From: Buddleja alternifolia | Taxonomy: Eukaryota; Streptophyta; Magnoliopsida; Lamiales; Scrophulariaceae | Reading direction: 5' to 3' | Length of the DNA: 64,000 bases | Assembly (NCBI GenBank): GCA_019426215.1 | Contig: CM033396.1 | Span: forward strand, 26,799,101-26,863,100 | Part shown: positions 32,136 to 45,041 of the stretch, in pieces | How the letters are laid out: each line of letters starts with the position of its first letter | Position numbering within the stretch: the stretch's first letter is position 1 | The notes under the pieces: generated by a model | What the model saw: only the letters and a program-made list of their open reading frames with translations | Databases searched by the model: none | What the model was told of the DNA's origin: nothing | Made by a program: the position numbers and the translations under genes

Positions 32136-34278
32136 TGTTAGGATCGGTATGCCCCCACAAGCGATGCCGGCGCAACGGAAGAAATAAAGTATGTAAAACA
32201 CATATATATCGGCATCCCAAGCTAGGGGGTCAAAGTAATGCACAACAAAAACTAATACGAGTAAAGGGGTTTTAAACCGATTACAAGATTTGGGGTTTTA
32301 TTAAAGTGAGGGTGTAAAACCACAACACAAGGAAAACCACACCAAAAACTTTGGCTCTCATTTTCGAATCCTCACCTCAACATGGAGGGGTTCGAATCAA
32401 ACTACCATAAGCTCCTAAAGAAAGAAGCCTCTACAAGGACACACCTCAAGTAAGTTCATACCTTAAGCAAAAGATTGGCTAGATATATGCTCTAAGGAAA
32501 TGGAGTCTGTGTAGTGAAAGGTGGAAGACAAGAAGAGTTACTAAAAGAAATATCTATGGAAGATAATCTTTTACAACTAATCTTCAAGAAGAAGTTCTAT
32601 AGAAGAAAGTCTTCAAGAATCACAAGAGAAGCTAGAAAAATCTAGAGATGAAGAACTAAGCTCTAAGTTTTTTTTTTCTTTTTAAGTTTTCATCAAATTT
32701 TAAATGAGAGCAAGAACACCTCCTTTTATAGCCACCAATTTTCGGCCATATGGTGTTAGGTGGAGTAGAAGACTTGTTTTTCTTCACCTACCACCTCCTT
32801 CTCACCTACCATTCCATTCTCAACTACCACCACATGTGTAAGAGAATATTTTTCATTTTCTTCTTCATTTAAAAAACATTACAAGTCAAACTTTGACTAG
32901 CTTTGAATTTCACTCTTGTGACTTCATTTAATTAAGTCCAACTTAATTAAAATGACTCCCAAGTCTTCCAAGACTTGTTAATTAAATAATCTTCATGATT
33001 AATTAATAGTAAAATTAGTAGCTTAAATAAATCCCCGGATAATAATAATTTCCGTTAATGATTAATCTCCAAGATTAATTAATAGAAAAATCATTTTCCC
33101 AAGCCTACTAATTAAAATGTCTTCCACTTAATAAATTAATCTCATTAATCAATTTCACTTTAATCCTAAATCGGATTAATATTCACATAGTAATTGAACT
33201 TTCTTGAGTAAGTGTGTAACCCCATTGTAGGTTCGTTCATGTACTAGTAGTAGGAACACAACCCCGTTGTGCCTTTGCAATTTTCATTGCTAGATTTACT
33301 TACTCCAAGTATTTTAATCAGACCAAGAATTAATTACCGATTAATTCATGGTTCCTACAAATCAAGGTTAGTACTAGCCACGCGCCTAGAAGACCTAGCC
33401 ATGAACGATTATTAGGTGACCTTTCCGCATTACGATTTTCGCATAAGTAAAATCCTTCCATAAAATATCTCGATCGAATCTAGGACTTGGATGTCAGTCG
33501 AAATCCCAGTAACTCGATTCTATGTATATCGATCTAAGTGACATTGATCAATTTATCAATCGAGCGAGGAAACACTGCGCCTCCTTATTGATACTACTCC
33601 GGCCGGAGGTTCCCATGGTCAATACACTGTGAAGTACATAGGATATGCGCCGATGCTAATGATCAGTGACGGATTCTCTCTTGGCACTCACGCGCCTCCG
33701 TACATAACCAGACTGGACCCAATATGCCCCACTTTATGACTCACCTGGAATCGTGTGACAAATCTAAGTACAGTGAGCGATGCACGAGACGACCAATGGT
33801 GCCTCAAGTCATGAGGACCAATCTTATGCCTACATAACCGAGGAGATTCCAAATTCGACATTGACTCCAATATGGAATCTCGGCGGGGTTGTTCAGTTTA
33901 CTCGATCCCAACGAGAACCCACATACATGCACTGATGTACACCGTATCAGTATCCATGGAATAGGATACACTCTCCAAGAGTGTGCATTGTGCGTGCAAG
34001 TCTTTACGAGTCATGGATATCCCTGTCTCAATGATTCTATAACTTGAAACATCTTTAAGACCACAACCTTAGAGACGTATTCCATGATTGGCATCCCGAT
34101 ACCAAACACATCTCATAGCTTAAGAGTGATCTAGGGGACTTTATCTAATTGCATATAATGATAAGATAAAGAAGAATATGCCTTTTATTAAATAGCTTGA
34201 CAAGATACAATATAAGACTGTTTAAAGAGTCGGCTACTACGCCCAACAAATGGCACGTCGGGCACCTAACTCTTTCAG
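32136..34278 (-). mobile_element. Solo LTR of another LTR retrotransposon
   Basis: 2143 bp, TGTTAGG...TTTCA on plus, flanked by a perfect 5-bp duplication GAAAG (32131-32135 and 34279-34283). A TATAAAA box lies on the minus strand near 32723-32729, so the LTR is probably oriented minus (TGAAAGAG...CCTAACA). No PBS, gag or pol, hence a solo LTR left by recombination between two LTRs. Family not identified; copia is likely from the ends. No ORF of note inside. Confidence 0.75.
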
Positions 34279-34283
34279 AAAGA

Positions 34284-34859
34284 CATTTGAAATTTTTTGA
34301 AATTTTCAGCGTGAAATACACGCGCCTGATTGTACACTGACACGTACTTAGACTTATGCAGTCATTGAACCATCTAGGTTTAGATACGAATCATAACCGT
34401 CAGTTTGATTTGATAGAAAAGTGTGGGTAGTTATCAAATCTAATCTTTTGGACTTATCCACACGTTACTTTCAGCGATGAAAACTATGCATGATTTTTAG
34501 AGAAATTTACTAAGCGTTAAAGTGGGGATCCTTTTAACGCTGAAGACTTTTTAAGAACAGAAATTTAATTTCTTCAAAGTTTGAAAATAAAATCAATCGC
34601 TTGAACTGATAAAGGACATTTTCATTTATTAGAGATTGACTTTGTCATGCATAAAAAAAATAAGCGCTAGTGATCAATGCTTAAATTTTAGAAAGTCATT
34701 TGTTGGTCACAGTCGCTTTATATATTGAGACAAGTACAATTTTAAAGTTTCCCCTAAAATTGATGACTTGTTTTAGATTTTTGATGAATGCTTTAGACAT
34801 AAACATAAAGTGGATTCCCCCTAAATTTTATGCCTATAAAGATATGATGCTCTTATGAT
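34284..34859 (-). other. Spacer downstream of pol, Sirevirus copy 3
   Basis: Non-coding. Shares with copies 1 and 2 two purine tracts (minus strand, about 34748-34760 and 34815-34828) and a CACGCGC...GACACGTAC block around 34320-34350. No gene. Confidence 0.65.
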
Positions 34860-37800
34860 TTAAGCGTTTAAATCAATCATACCTAATTCACTTCTCAAAG
34901 TGAGAAAGCATTGTTCGTTGAGCGCTTTGGTGAAGATATCTGCTAATTGTTTGTCAGTTCTAATGAAGTGCATGGAGATATCTTTCTTTTGAACATGGTC
35001 ACGCAAGAAATGGTATCTAATGTCAATGTGTTTGGTTCTAGAGTGAAGGACAGGATTTTGAGTCATAGCTAAAGCGCTTTGGTTATCACAATGGATTGGG
35101 GTAGGACCTAGGATTATTCCATAGTCTCTAAGTTGTTGCCTAATCCAAAGGATTTATGCACAACAGCTCCCAGCGGCTACATATTCTGCCTCAGTGGTAG
35201 AAGTCGCTATGGATTGTTGTTTCTTACTATGCCACAAAACTAGTCTATTTCTTATCTATTTTGCATCCTGCAAAATCTGGGTCTGAATAACCGATTAGTT
35301 CAAAAGGAGAGTCCTGTGGATACCATAAGCCCACATTTTGTGTCCCTTTTAGGTATTTAAGGATTCTTTTGGTAGCATTCAAGTGTGATTCTCTAGGATC
35401 AGATTGAAATCGTGCACACATGCATACCGAAAACATAATATCGGGTCTACGGGCGGTAAGATAAAGAAGTGATCCAATGATACCTCTATAGTTAGTGATA
35501 TCAATTTTCTTCCCACTTTCATCTTTATCTAACTTTAGCGTTTGGCTCATTGGAATTTTTGAAGATGATGCATTTTCCATACCAAATTTCTTAATCATAT
35601 CTCTTGTATATTTAGCTTGGTTGATAAATATTTCATTAGGGAGTTGTTTAACTTGTAATCCTAAGATGAAAGTTAATTCACCCATCATGCTCATTTCAAA
35701 TTGTTCTTGCATCATTTTCGAAAATTTCTCACACAATCGCTTATTAGTAGAACCAAATATAATATCATCAACATAAATTTGGACTAAGAGAATATCTTCG
35801 TTATGTGTAATTTAAATAACGTTGTATCAACGTTGCCTTTTGAAAAGCCTTTACCTATAGGAAAGATAGAGAGAGTGTCATACCATGCTCTTGGTGCTTG
35901 TTTAAGGCCATAGAGTGCCTTATCCAATTTGTAGACCATACTTTTGCCCTGGTTGTTGATGAATCCTAGAGGTTGATCCACATAGACTTCTTTTTGGAGT
36001 TTACCATTCAGGAAATCACTCTTCACGTCCATTTGGTATACTGTGAACTTGTTAAATGCGGCAAACGCTAAGAACATCCTAATCGCTTCAAGACGAGCTA
36101 CTGGAGCATATGTCTCATCAAAATCAATACCCTCTTCTTGACAATAACCCTGAGCGACTAATCTAGCCTTGTTTCTTGTAACAATGCCATCTTCGTCCAT
36201 TTTGTTCCTAAAAACCCATCTAGTCCCAATAACTCCTTGGTGAGTTGGTCTTGGTACTAGCGTCCAAACCTTGCTTCTCTCAAATTGGTTAAGCTCTTCT
36301 TGCATCGCTTCTACCCAACTTGAATCACTGAGCGCTTCATCCACTTTCTTTGGTTCCATTTGAGATAGAAAACTTGCGAAAATGGCCTCATTAATTGTAG
36401 CTGACCTAGTTCTAACAGGTGCTTCCTTATCTTCGATTACTAGCTCTGGTGGATGGTCTCTAAGGCATTTGCAGTCTGGTTGGAATGGGTTGAGAGACTC
36501 TTGGTTGTCAATCGCTTGACTCTCATTTTTCTCTTGCGCAGTCGCTGTATCATTCACAGTTCCAATCTGCTCTTGATGATCATTCTCTTCATGATCATCA
36601 GCGATTCTGACATTATCACCATTGTTAACCTCACGAGTATCCTTAGGAATAGGTACACGAATCTCATCATCTTTGTCATCACTATCATCACCAAGATTGA
36701 TTTGTGACGCTTGTTGGGTGAGATCTTCAATTCCTACATAATCAGGATTAACCTTACTCGGTTCTTGGTTAGCATCATCAAACACAACATGAAGGGATTC
36801 TTCAACCTTTGATTTGATTTTATTTAGGATGCGAAAACTTTTTCCATTCTTAGCATAGCCTAGAAAGACTCCCTCATCTGCTTTAGGATTAAAAGTCTTT
36901 AGGCTGTGGGATCCATTGTTATGAATAAAACATTTTGAACAAAATACATGAAAATATGAAACGTTAGGCTTACGTCCCTTCCACAACTCATATGGAGTCT
37001 TCTCATGTTGCTTGTTGATCATACACCAGTTCTGAGTGTAGCAAGCGGTATTGATGGCTTCGGCCCAAAACCTTTGAGGCAGCTTGGACTCTGCTAACAT
37101 CGTCCTAGCGGCTTCTTTAAGCGTTTTGTTCAGTCGCTCAGCAACTCCATTCTGTTGAGGTGTTCTCGGAGCAGAATACTCATGAAGTATTCCAAAGTCT
37201 ATACAAAACTTCTCAACAAATTAGTTAGTAAATTCAGTTCCTCTATCGCTTCTAATTCTTGTCACCTTTAAGTCTTTATAAGTTTGTAATTGACGAATCG
37301 GCGATGTGAGCTTGATACTAGTTTCATCTTTGGTCGCTAGGAATTCTACCCAAGTATAGCGAGAGAAATCATCAACCATTACTAGTGAGTACTTTTTACC
37401 ACTAACACTCATCATTTGAATGGGACTAAACAAATCTAGATGCAATAGTTCAAGAACTCTAGAAGTAGATAGGCATGGTTTCTTTTTAAAAGATGATTTA
37501 ACTTGTTTACCCATTTGTCATGCATCACATAAGCAATTTTTCTGAGAGGAACCCTTAGGTAATCCCTCTACTAGATTTACTGATATTAATTGAGAGATTG
37601 CCTTAAAATTGAGGTGATTCATTTTTCTATGCCATAACCAACCCAATTCATTTTGACTTTTAGCAACAAAGCATGTGAGGCTGTTATCAATTATAGAATC
37701 CCAATCTTCTAAATATACATTGTTTGTTCTTTTACCTCTTAATTTAGTAGACTTAGTCTTAGCATCGTTAACATAGCAGGAGTCGCTTGAAAATTTTACT

Positions 37801-38030
37801 TCAAAGCCTTTATCACAAAATTGACTAATGCTTAACAAATTATGCTTAAGACCCTCAACATAATATACATCACTAATCATGATGTTCCCCCTATGCATGA
37901 TACCTATACCTTTGGTGTTACCTTTGGAGTTATCACCGAATATAACTTGAGGATCATTGGTAGCTTGATAGTTGACTAGAAGATCTTTGGAACCCGTCAT
38001 CGGTGTTGGCTCCAGGTACCTGCATTTAAA
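34860..38030 (-). pseudogene. pol: Sirevirus copy 3 pol pseudogene
   Basis: Minus-strand copia pol aligned with 10513-13764. RNase H ([12 protein letters not shown]), RT (KQAPRAWY, minus-strand YVDDIIFGS near 35757-35783), integrase core and GAG-pre-integrase domain ([10 protein letters not shown]) are readable. Breaks: about 33 bp missing in RNase H near 35245, frame changes near 35784, 37101-37221 and 37515. The protease active site (DSGSS) is deleted; the frame jumps from the gag linker to MTGSKDLL at 38000. Non-functional. Confidence 0.9.
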
Positions 38031-39035
38031 GGATAATTCTCTGGTAGCGATTTGTCAAACGCTTCATCTTCTCTTGCCATGAGAAAGATCAACGCTGAGT
38101 CGCTTGTAGGCTCATCATCACTACTTTCATCTGATGATTCCAAATCCTCTTCAGGTGCGGGGAATGGTTCAGATTCCGCTAGCAAACCTTGTTGACGAAG
38201 GTTGCTCCTGAATTGGTTTCTATCCGCATGGTCTTGCCTTGTGGGCTTAGACACATTTGGACAAGGGCAATTTACCTGGTAGTGCCCTGGTTTCCTGCAA
38301 TTATAACACAAATTAGTTTTCATTTTCTGTTCAGTGGATAATCGCTTCGATCTGACTGGCGTTGAGAGATTTAGAGTAGGAGTCGTAGGCGCTTGGTAAG
38401 GGACTGTGGCTACTGGTTGAGGTGCAAAGTACACTGGCGCTTGATACTAAGGCGCTGGAGGAGGGGGAGGGGTTTGAAATGAATTTTGTCCAATAGGATT
38501 TCTCTTTTCATATGTTAGAAATTTCTTGAATTTCTTGACCAATAAGGCCATTTCCTTTTCTTCATTTGATTTTGTTGATTTCACTTCGCTAACCGCTTTA
38601 CCCTTACTTTTGGTAGTAGCGATTAAAGCTCCTGATTCAGTCGATGTGTCGCTGACTTCACCCAGTTCGAAATTCAAATGCCTTTAACTCTGAAAACATA
38701 TGTTCTGGAGTAAGAGTCTCCAAGGTCTGTGATTCTCTCATAGCAACAGTCTTAATCAAGTATTTACTTGGAAGACTTTTGAAAATCTTATTGACCATTT
38801 CCTTGTTGGTTAATTCCTTATCTAGTGACGCTAACTCGGTAATGAGCAAAGTAAATCTTGCGTCCAATTGTTCTAGCGTCTCATTGGGCTGTATCTTGAA
38901 ATGCTTGAATCTTTGCATGACTATAGAGAGCTTATTCTCCTTCATTTGTGCCGATCCTTCACACACTATAGCCAACTTATCCATATTTCTTTGGAAGTCT
39001 TACATTGCTTGATCTTGTTGAACAATGCATCATTG
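38031..39035 (-). pseudogene. gag: Sirevirus copy 3 gag, main part (truncated)
   Basis: Gag fragments with the CCHC knuckle CYNCRKPGHYQVNC (near 38300) and the acidic stretch SSDESSDDEPTSD. The long coiled coil and Tyr-rich C-terminus of copy 2 are missing: the sequence jumps from MAREDEAF to the GCAGGTACC that precedes protease in the other copies. Frame breaks near 38440 and 38670. Interrupted at 39040 by the Athila-type element; continues at 57788. Confidence 0.88.
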
Positions 39036-39040
39036 TCTCC

Positions 39041-40897
39041 TGAGACGCTAAAAGCTAATGTGCTATGATAGCAAGTGCACTAGTCGTGTGTAGTAATAAG
39101 TGTGGACGAAAAGTCCGGGTTGTCGAACCACGGAGACTTGAATTCTAGTTTATGATTTTATACAAAAAAACAACTACAATAAAAGTAACTTAAATGTAAA
39201 AACGTGTACAATAAGAACAAGGTTATGCAAATGAATTAAAACCAATTATAAAGGGAGACTAAGGCACATGCTAGGTCCAAATTGATCAAATATACTTATA
39301 AAGGCTCTTGTTGTAGAATTACTCTTATATTGTTATGGTGAAAACTCCTAAGGTAGAGAATAACCGATGTCTAGCGTATAAACTCCTATACTTAGATCGT
39401 GATTTCCCAAATATCCCTATCCGGAAATCTAACCACTAAACATGCATTAATGTACTAGAGTTCACTCGATTTGAATCGAACGACTTCACCCGGGAATCTT
39501 TACCTATGTCTAGGGCAATTCCTCATTAGTTGCGGGTCATGATGTGAATTTCTTGCACCCTAAGTCAATTTTCTCCCGAAATATTAATCTAAGCATAAGA
39601 ATCTAACATATAGTGATCAAGTATATGCAAGATAGACAAAAACACAATTCACATCACATAACAATATAAGAACAACCTCAACAATTATCTATTGTAAGCA
39701 TATATCACAATTTGGCCTTACATGACCCTAGTCTTACGAATTTAGTTCATAATTGAAAGCATAAAAGACATAAGAGGAATATTCATAGACATAAATGAAA
39801 TGAAAAGCTCTTAAAAACTCCCTAAATGGTGAATGATGATGGATCTTGAAGTTGAGCTTTCAATCCCCAAGCTCTTTTCCTTCCTCTAGTTTTCGCCTCC
39901 AAGAGTGATGAAGAATGGTGATGAATGGTGGAGAAATTAGATTAGGAGCTGCCCCCCTCTCCTCCAAGAATTTGAAATTGATAGTGAATGATGAAGAGTA
40001 TGGGTTCCCCCTCCTTTTATAGCCAAAATTCCACTAAAGTATGCATTAAGAATTCCCATTAAAGTTCCCCAATGAGAATTCCACCTAAGGTGATGCTTAA
40101 AGTATGGCTTTTAAGATTCCAACCAGTTAAAAAATGCTGAACTTTCGGCCCTTAAGAATTCCTCCAAGCATAACCATGTGAAAACTTCAACAAAACACAT
40201 GCATGCTGCCATTTTCTTGCTTTCCAGCGCAGTCTTAAGATTTTACTCATACAATTCTCCAACGATCTCCAAATTGGATGATTCAAGTCCCCATGTGCAG
40301 ATAAAACATAGCTCTACAACTTTCTAGAAGGACATTTTGTCCAATTCGGTCGCCTAGTATACCTAAATTACGTTTCAACATGGAGGTTGTTTCTGATTTG
40401 GCGCCCATAAAGTAAATCTACCAAGAAACACACTTATGACAACCCCTCAACACATGTGCTGAATTATGGCCAAAAGTGATTCTTACCCATCATATAATGC
40501 TGGAATTTAGGCTGAAAAGGAGTAACATTTGGACTATCCACGCCTAGGCATGACTAGGAGGGCGCTGGGGCGTATCCTGGCACGTGTACTTCTCTGTTCG
40601 GCGCAACAATTCTATTTCCTTCATAACTCTCTCCAAAGACGTCCGATTTGGATAATTTAAGTTGCCAAGTGAAGCCAACACAGAGATAAAAAACTTTATT
40701 GAAGGAGACGTCCTCAAATGCGAACTCGAAATATGCATAAATTCTGTATTTGCGTGCATTATTCCTCTATTGTAGTGATTTTTCACCTTTACTCGATAAG
40801 CACACAAATTAAACGCAAATGTGGTATAAATCATGCATAAACCAATATAAATCCAATAAATTTGAGGCTCTAAAACATGTAAATTCACACCCTATCA
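39041..40897 (-). repeat. 3' LTR of the GAG-only Athila element
   Basis: 1857 bp, the uninterrupted reference copy of this LTR. Minus-strand TATAAAA at 40015-40021 within GGCTATAAAAGGAGG. The polypurine tract lies at its right edge. About 1.5 per cent different from the right-hand LTR by eye. Confidence 0.93.
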
Positions 40898-42584
40898 ACA
40901 CCCCCAAACTTACCCATTGATCGTCCTCGAGCAATGAGAGCTATAAGACAAGATCAACATCATTCAAAGGGAGAAAACAAAACAACTAACTAACTCACTT
41001 TCGTGGAGTAAACGATTGCACTTAGCGGGTGCAACAAGCCTTTAAACCCTTGAGTTACCTCAAAGGACGAGTTATAGTCTCGTGAGGGTTTGCATACGAT
41101 ATACCCACAAAATCTAACAAATTTTCAATCCCAACCAAATCAACACATCTCAATATGATCAACAAGAATGAATGGCATAAAATCAACCTTTTAAAGTTCA
41201 CAAATATATATATACATATCAACTACTTTTGCTCATGTGACACCAATACTTGAAACGACTCCCTAGGGTGTAGTGAAAAATAAATCTAGGGTATTATAGT
41301 CGAGAGGCATCCTTACCAAATTTTGGACATTAATCCCATATCTATCAACTTTCGATCAAACGCAAAGCATAAGAATTATAGAAAATCTCATAGCCATTTA
41401 AATTTCATTATCTCAAACATTCAACTTTCAATTCATATGAAATTTCTATTTAAACTTCATTAAGGCTAGATCATGTGCAATGTTTTATTCCATTAGACTT
41501 TCTATGACACCCATGTAGCAAGCTTTAGACCAATGACTCCCAAACTAGATTGTTTTGGGGCATTAAGTGTAGAGACACTCCTAAGGGTTTAATCACTCGA
41601 GTGTCAAAGGCCACGAAATAAAACTAGATCTTTTAACCAATTCACTTCTTTTTGGCTTGAGCAAAGCTCAAATTGGCATAATAGTACAGTATGTAGGCAT
41701 GAAACGTTTCACCTCCGGTACGTATTAGCCTGACCACTTTTGGTCATACCAAAATTCATCATTTTCAATTCATTGTTTAGCATATAAAATAACTACTTAA
41801 CTTATAACCTTATGAGAAATCTAAGTTAATATTTCCGGGAAAAACTTCTTAAGTGTCTCAAGATGGTTATCCTCTCAACTCCTCTACCCTCGATTCATTG
41901 TGCAATGTGAATCATCTAAAGAATCAATCCTAGTCTAGTGTCTCCACGAGCAATTTCAAAGATATATATATATATATATATATATATTCCATTAAATTCA
42001 AATTATTTCAAGAATTCATGCCATTTTTCCAAGTTAATCAATTTCAATGCATCAATTGGAAAGAAAATACATATAATTTTTTTTTATATACATATGCTTG
42101 ATTTTTCTCAAAAAGTTAGCACAAAACACATGCAATGGCAACGATTCCCCCAAACTTGAGCTAAAAACAAGATCACATGACAAATAAAATCAATAAGCAC
42201 TACTCATACCACCCCCAAACTTAAACTTAACATTGCCCTCGATGTTGACTCAATCATACATACTCAAAAGGGGGTAAACGAGGGTACTTACAACAAGGGT
42301 GCTAAAAAGCAAACCTTACTCACGTGGAATCCATTTCCAAGCTCAAATTCGTAACAAAAGATCTTCCAAAGCAAAACTCGGCTACTACATGTCATGTACT
42401 CACAATACAAACTATCAAGATTCAAAGAGAAGTATGCCAAAAGTGCATACTTGAACATAACAAAAAGAAACAAACTAAACAAGACAAAAATGAAAGCAAA
42501 AAGAAAATAAAACTTACAAACTTGGGTTGCCTCCCAAGAAGCGCTCTTTTAAAGTCATTAGCTTGACTTTACGCTCCTTGAGGT
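40898..42584 (-). other. Athila 3' non-coding region with polypurine tracts
   Basis: No ORF. The minus-strand purine tract GTAAGTTTGGGGGTGT at 40898-40912 abuts the LTR, and a second (CCCCCAAACTT on plus) is near 42212. Blocks near 40915-41110 match 54470-54690 of the other Athila element in reverse complement. An (AT)n microsatellite of about 26 bp is at 41962-41987. A short conserved hairpin TTGGGTTGCCTCCCAA is at 42522-42537. Confidence 0.75.
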
Positions 42585-44879
42585 TCAAATAGGTGGGCCA
42601 TTTAAAATGACAATATCCTTGTCATTTCTCCTTTCTTTCTCATGTTTCACTCGCGTCCACTCATAACTCGGTGTTTTGAGATTAGCCCTCCGTGCCGGAT
42701 TTGTCTTATCGATCTCATGAACACGTTTATGTGGTGGAATGTACTTCATGCATAAATCCTCCCCTCTCACCTTTTCTTGGTTCTCATTGGGGACCTCATT
42801 CTCCAACTCAAGAGTGCCCTTAGTTTTGCCACTTGCACATTTTTCATCAAGTAAAGTGTTAATAGCATTGACATTTAAACAAGTAAGATCATCCAAGGAT
42901 GGTTTCATGTTTGTATAAGCATCGAATATCACCTTTTCATCTCTTACCCTCAATGTCAACTTACCTTTTCCCACGTTAATCTTGGCATTGCTAGTGGCTA
43001 GGAAAGGTCTTCCTAGGATCAAGGGAACATCAATGTCGTTATCCATCTCGAGAACCACAAAATCGACCGGGAAATAGAATTTGTCAACTTGGACAATAAC
43101 ATCTTCAATTATCCCCTTTGGCCTCTTGATTGATCTATCCGCGAGTTGGAGGCTCATTGCAGTTGGTTTAGGATTGCCAAGGCCCAACTTCCTAAAAAGA
43201 GAATACGGAAGGAGGTTGATGCTAGCTCCCGAATCACAAATAACCTTGTCGAATGATAAGGGCCCAATAGTGCAAGGAATCGTAAGACTCCCGGGATCTT
43301 GAAGCTTTGTTGGCAATGTGTTGAGCAATATAGGTAAGATTCGGGGGAGACTCGGATCCATCTCCTTCTGTTTCTTTTTATATCCATTGGGAAAGGGGAG
43401 GCGTACCTCGATGGGTGGATGCGTTGGAGTCGAAGAGCCGAATTCGGAAGAACCAGGACATGGCACCTGGGCGCAGCAATTGGCGCCTGGGCGTGGCAAC
43501 GTAGGTGCCTGGGCGTGGCTGTCTGGGCGCTCGGGCGCCGATGTGCGAACAACATCATTTGCTACATGTTTGCCACTTCTCAAGGTAATTGCATAGCATT
43601 GCTCTTTCGGGTTCTTTTCCGTGTCACTTGGTAAAGTTCCCGGGGCTCTCTCGCTGATCGCCCTTGCCATTTGACCCATTTGTGTCTTCATATCCTTCAT
43701 CTCCATCATCAAATCCTTCATCATACTACGGAGTTCGTTGATTGCTGTATCTGATTTCTTTATTTCCTCATCGAGACGTTCATCGGTTGGGGGAGGCCTA
43801 ACTTGCATTTGTACATGAGGATTGCCTTGCCTTTGAGCTTGATTGTTGTTGAATGAAGGCCTTGGTGCTTGATAGATACCGGTATGAGCGTTTTGTGCCG
43901 GATTTGGCCTTCTTGGAAAATTTTCGGGCACATGAAAATTCAATTGAGGTCGATTGGCATTTCCAACATAGTTAACATTGCCAACCATTGTTTCCAAAGC
44001 AACTTCTTCATGAACACAACCAATTTTTCTGGTGGGTGTGACTTCTTCATCATCGGGATAGAGTTCATCTTCCCGGGCTAATTGCTCAATCTTGTCCCAC
44101 ACACTTTGGCAATCAAGCCCAAGGAGATCACCACCGGCGCCGGCATTGAGCCTATTTCGGATGCGCGATCGGACTCCATCATGGAATCGTAGTACTTGCT
44201 CGCTCAACTTTAGGTTGTGATCCGGGCATTTTCGGAGCATGTTTTTATATCTAGCCCATGCCTCGGCTAAGGACTCATGATTCCCTTGCTTAAACTCTTT
44301 AATATTGCTCCTTAGCTCGTTGATTTTGGAGGGTGGAAAGAATTTGCTCAAAAAGGCATCAACCAATTGTCCCCATGTTGTGATGGATTGGGGTGGTAGA
44401 GACTTGTACCACATGGTCGCCCTTTCCTTTAATGAGAAGTGGAAGACTCTTAGACGAATTGCATCAAGATCCCGTGGATGAAATTGGGTAGTCATGAGAG
44501 TGTCGTCTAAAGTCTCCAAATGCTCATGAGGTGATTCATGGGGCTCTCCATAGAAGGGTTCGCTTTGCACCATGCTAAAGATGTGTGACGGAATGTGATA
44601 ATTTGGTGCATAAAAATTTGGAAAGATCACGGGTCTAGGTATGGTGTGGACCCTTGGAGGTAGACTTTCCCGGACCGATGGAAGTCTTTGAGGAGATGCC
44701 GGTTGCATAGCTTGGAAAAGATTTTGCAGCCATTCCCTATTTTCCGGAAGATTTATGTCGGGAAAATTCCCATTTGGATTTAGATTGTCGGCCATTTCTA
44801 GAGCTTGTCTACTAGATCGAAGAACACGCTCTATCTCCGGCTCAAAATTGTATAGGGGCTCGTTAGAAGAGCGGGTCAT
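42585..44879 (-). CDS. gag: Gag-protease of the GAG-only Athila element
   Basis: Single open frame of about 764 codons from MTRSSNEPLYNF (ATG at 44879; 11 more in-frame codons upstream look like leader). It contains the retrotransposon gag core ([46 protein letters not shown]-like residues), a disordered Pro/Gln linker, and an aspartic protease with the motif [14 protein letters not shown] and [10 protein letters not shown]. Compared with the other Athila copy, about 50 residues are missing in frame in the linker (after ILPIL). RT, RNase H and integrase never follow: the ORF ends and the post-pol hairpin region comes at once. No stop or frameshift, so protein could still be made if transcribed. 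Confidence 0.9.
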   Translation of the reverse strand: MTRSSNEPLYNFEPEIERVLRSSRQALEMADNLNPNGNFPDINLPENREWLQNLFQAMQPASPQRLPSVRESLPPRVHTIPRPVIFPNFYAPNYHIPSHIFSMVQSEPFYGEPHESPHEHLETLDDTLMTTQFHPRDLDAIRLRVFHFSLKERATMWYKSLPPQSITTWGQLVDAFLSKFFPPSKINELRSNIKEFKQGNHESLAEAWARYKNMLRKCPDHNLKLSEQVLRFHDGVRSRIRNRLNAGAGGDLLGLDCQSVWDKIEQLAREDELYPDDEEVTPTRKIGCVHEEVALETMVGNVNYVGNANRPQLNFHVPENFPRRPNPAQNAHTGIYQAPRPSFNNNQAQRQGNPHVQMQVRPPPTDERLDEEIKKSDTAINELRSMMKDLMMEMKDMKTQMGQMARAISERAPGTLPSDTEKNPKEQCYAITLRSGKHVANDVVRTSAPERPDSHAQAPTLPRPGANCCAQVPCPGSSEFGSSTPTHPPIEVRLPFPNGYKKKQKEMDPSLPRILPILLNTLPTKLQDPGSLTIPCTIGPLSFDKVICDSGASINLLPYSLFRKLGLGNPKPTAMSLQLADRSIKRPKGIIEDVIVQVDKFYFPVDFVVLEMDNDIDVPLILGRPFLATSNAKINVGKGKLTLRVRDEKVIFDAYTNMKPSLDDLTCLNVNAINTLLDEKCASGKTKGTLELENEVPNENQEKVRGEDLCMKYIPPHKRVHEIDKTNPARRANLKTPSYEWTRVKHEKERRNDKDIVILNGPPI

Positions 44880-45017
44880 GCACCACAAATTACACCTAAC
44901 AAATAACCACAAGAAAAAAAAATTAGAATAATAAAATAAAAGAAAGGTTAGAAATAAACGAAAAACTAAGAATTATGAAAATTTAAACAAAAAAAATCAA
45001 AAACTAAAATGAAAAAG

Positions 45018-45035
45018 TCCCCGGCAACGGCGCCA
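45018..45035 (-). other. Primer binding site (tRNA-Asp), GAG-only Athila element
   Basis: Minus strand TGGCGCCGTTGCCGGGGA, complementary to the 3' end of plant tRNA-Asp, the diagnostic Athila primer. It sits six bases inside the 5' LTR, which begins at 45042. Confidence 0.93.
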
Positions 45036-45041
45036 AAAACT

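Noticed and set aside
32136..34278. Possibility that this is a MITE or host promoter region
   Set aside because: The 5-bp duplication, TG...CA ends, about 2.1-kb length, TATA box and absence of terminal inverted repeats fit a solo LTR better.
40544..40888. 114-codon minus frame, repeated at 57429-57773
   Set aside because: Both lie in the U3 end of the two Athila LTRs; the repeat is explained by LTR identity. No recognisable domain.
41962..41987. (AT)n repeat as part of a TATA promoter
   Set aside because: A simple dinucleotide microsatellite in the Athila 3' region with no adjacent gene on either strand.
45018..45035. tRNA-like sequences at the primer sites
   Set aside because: They are only 12-18 bases complementary to tRNA 3' ends; no cloverleaf surrounds them, so no tRNA gene.
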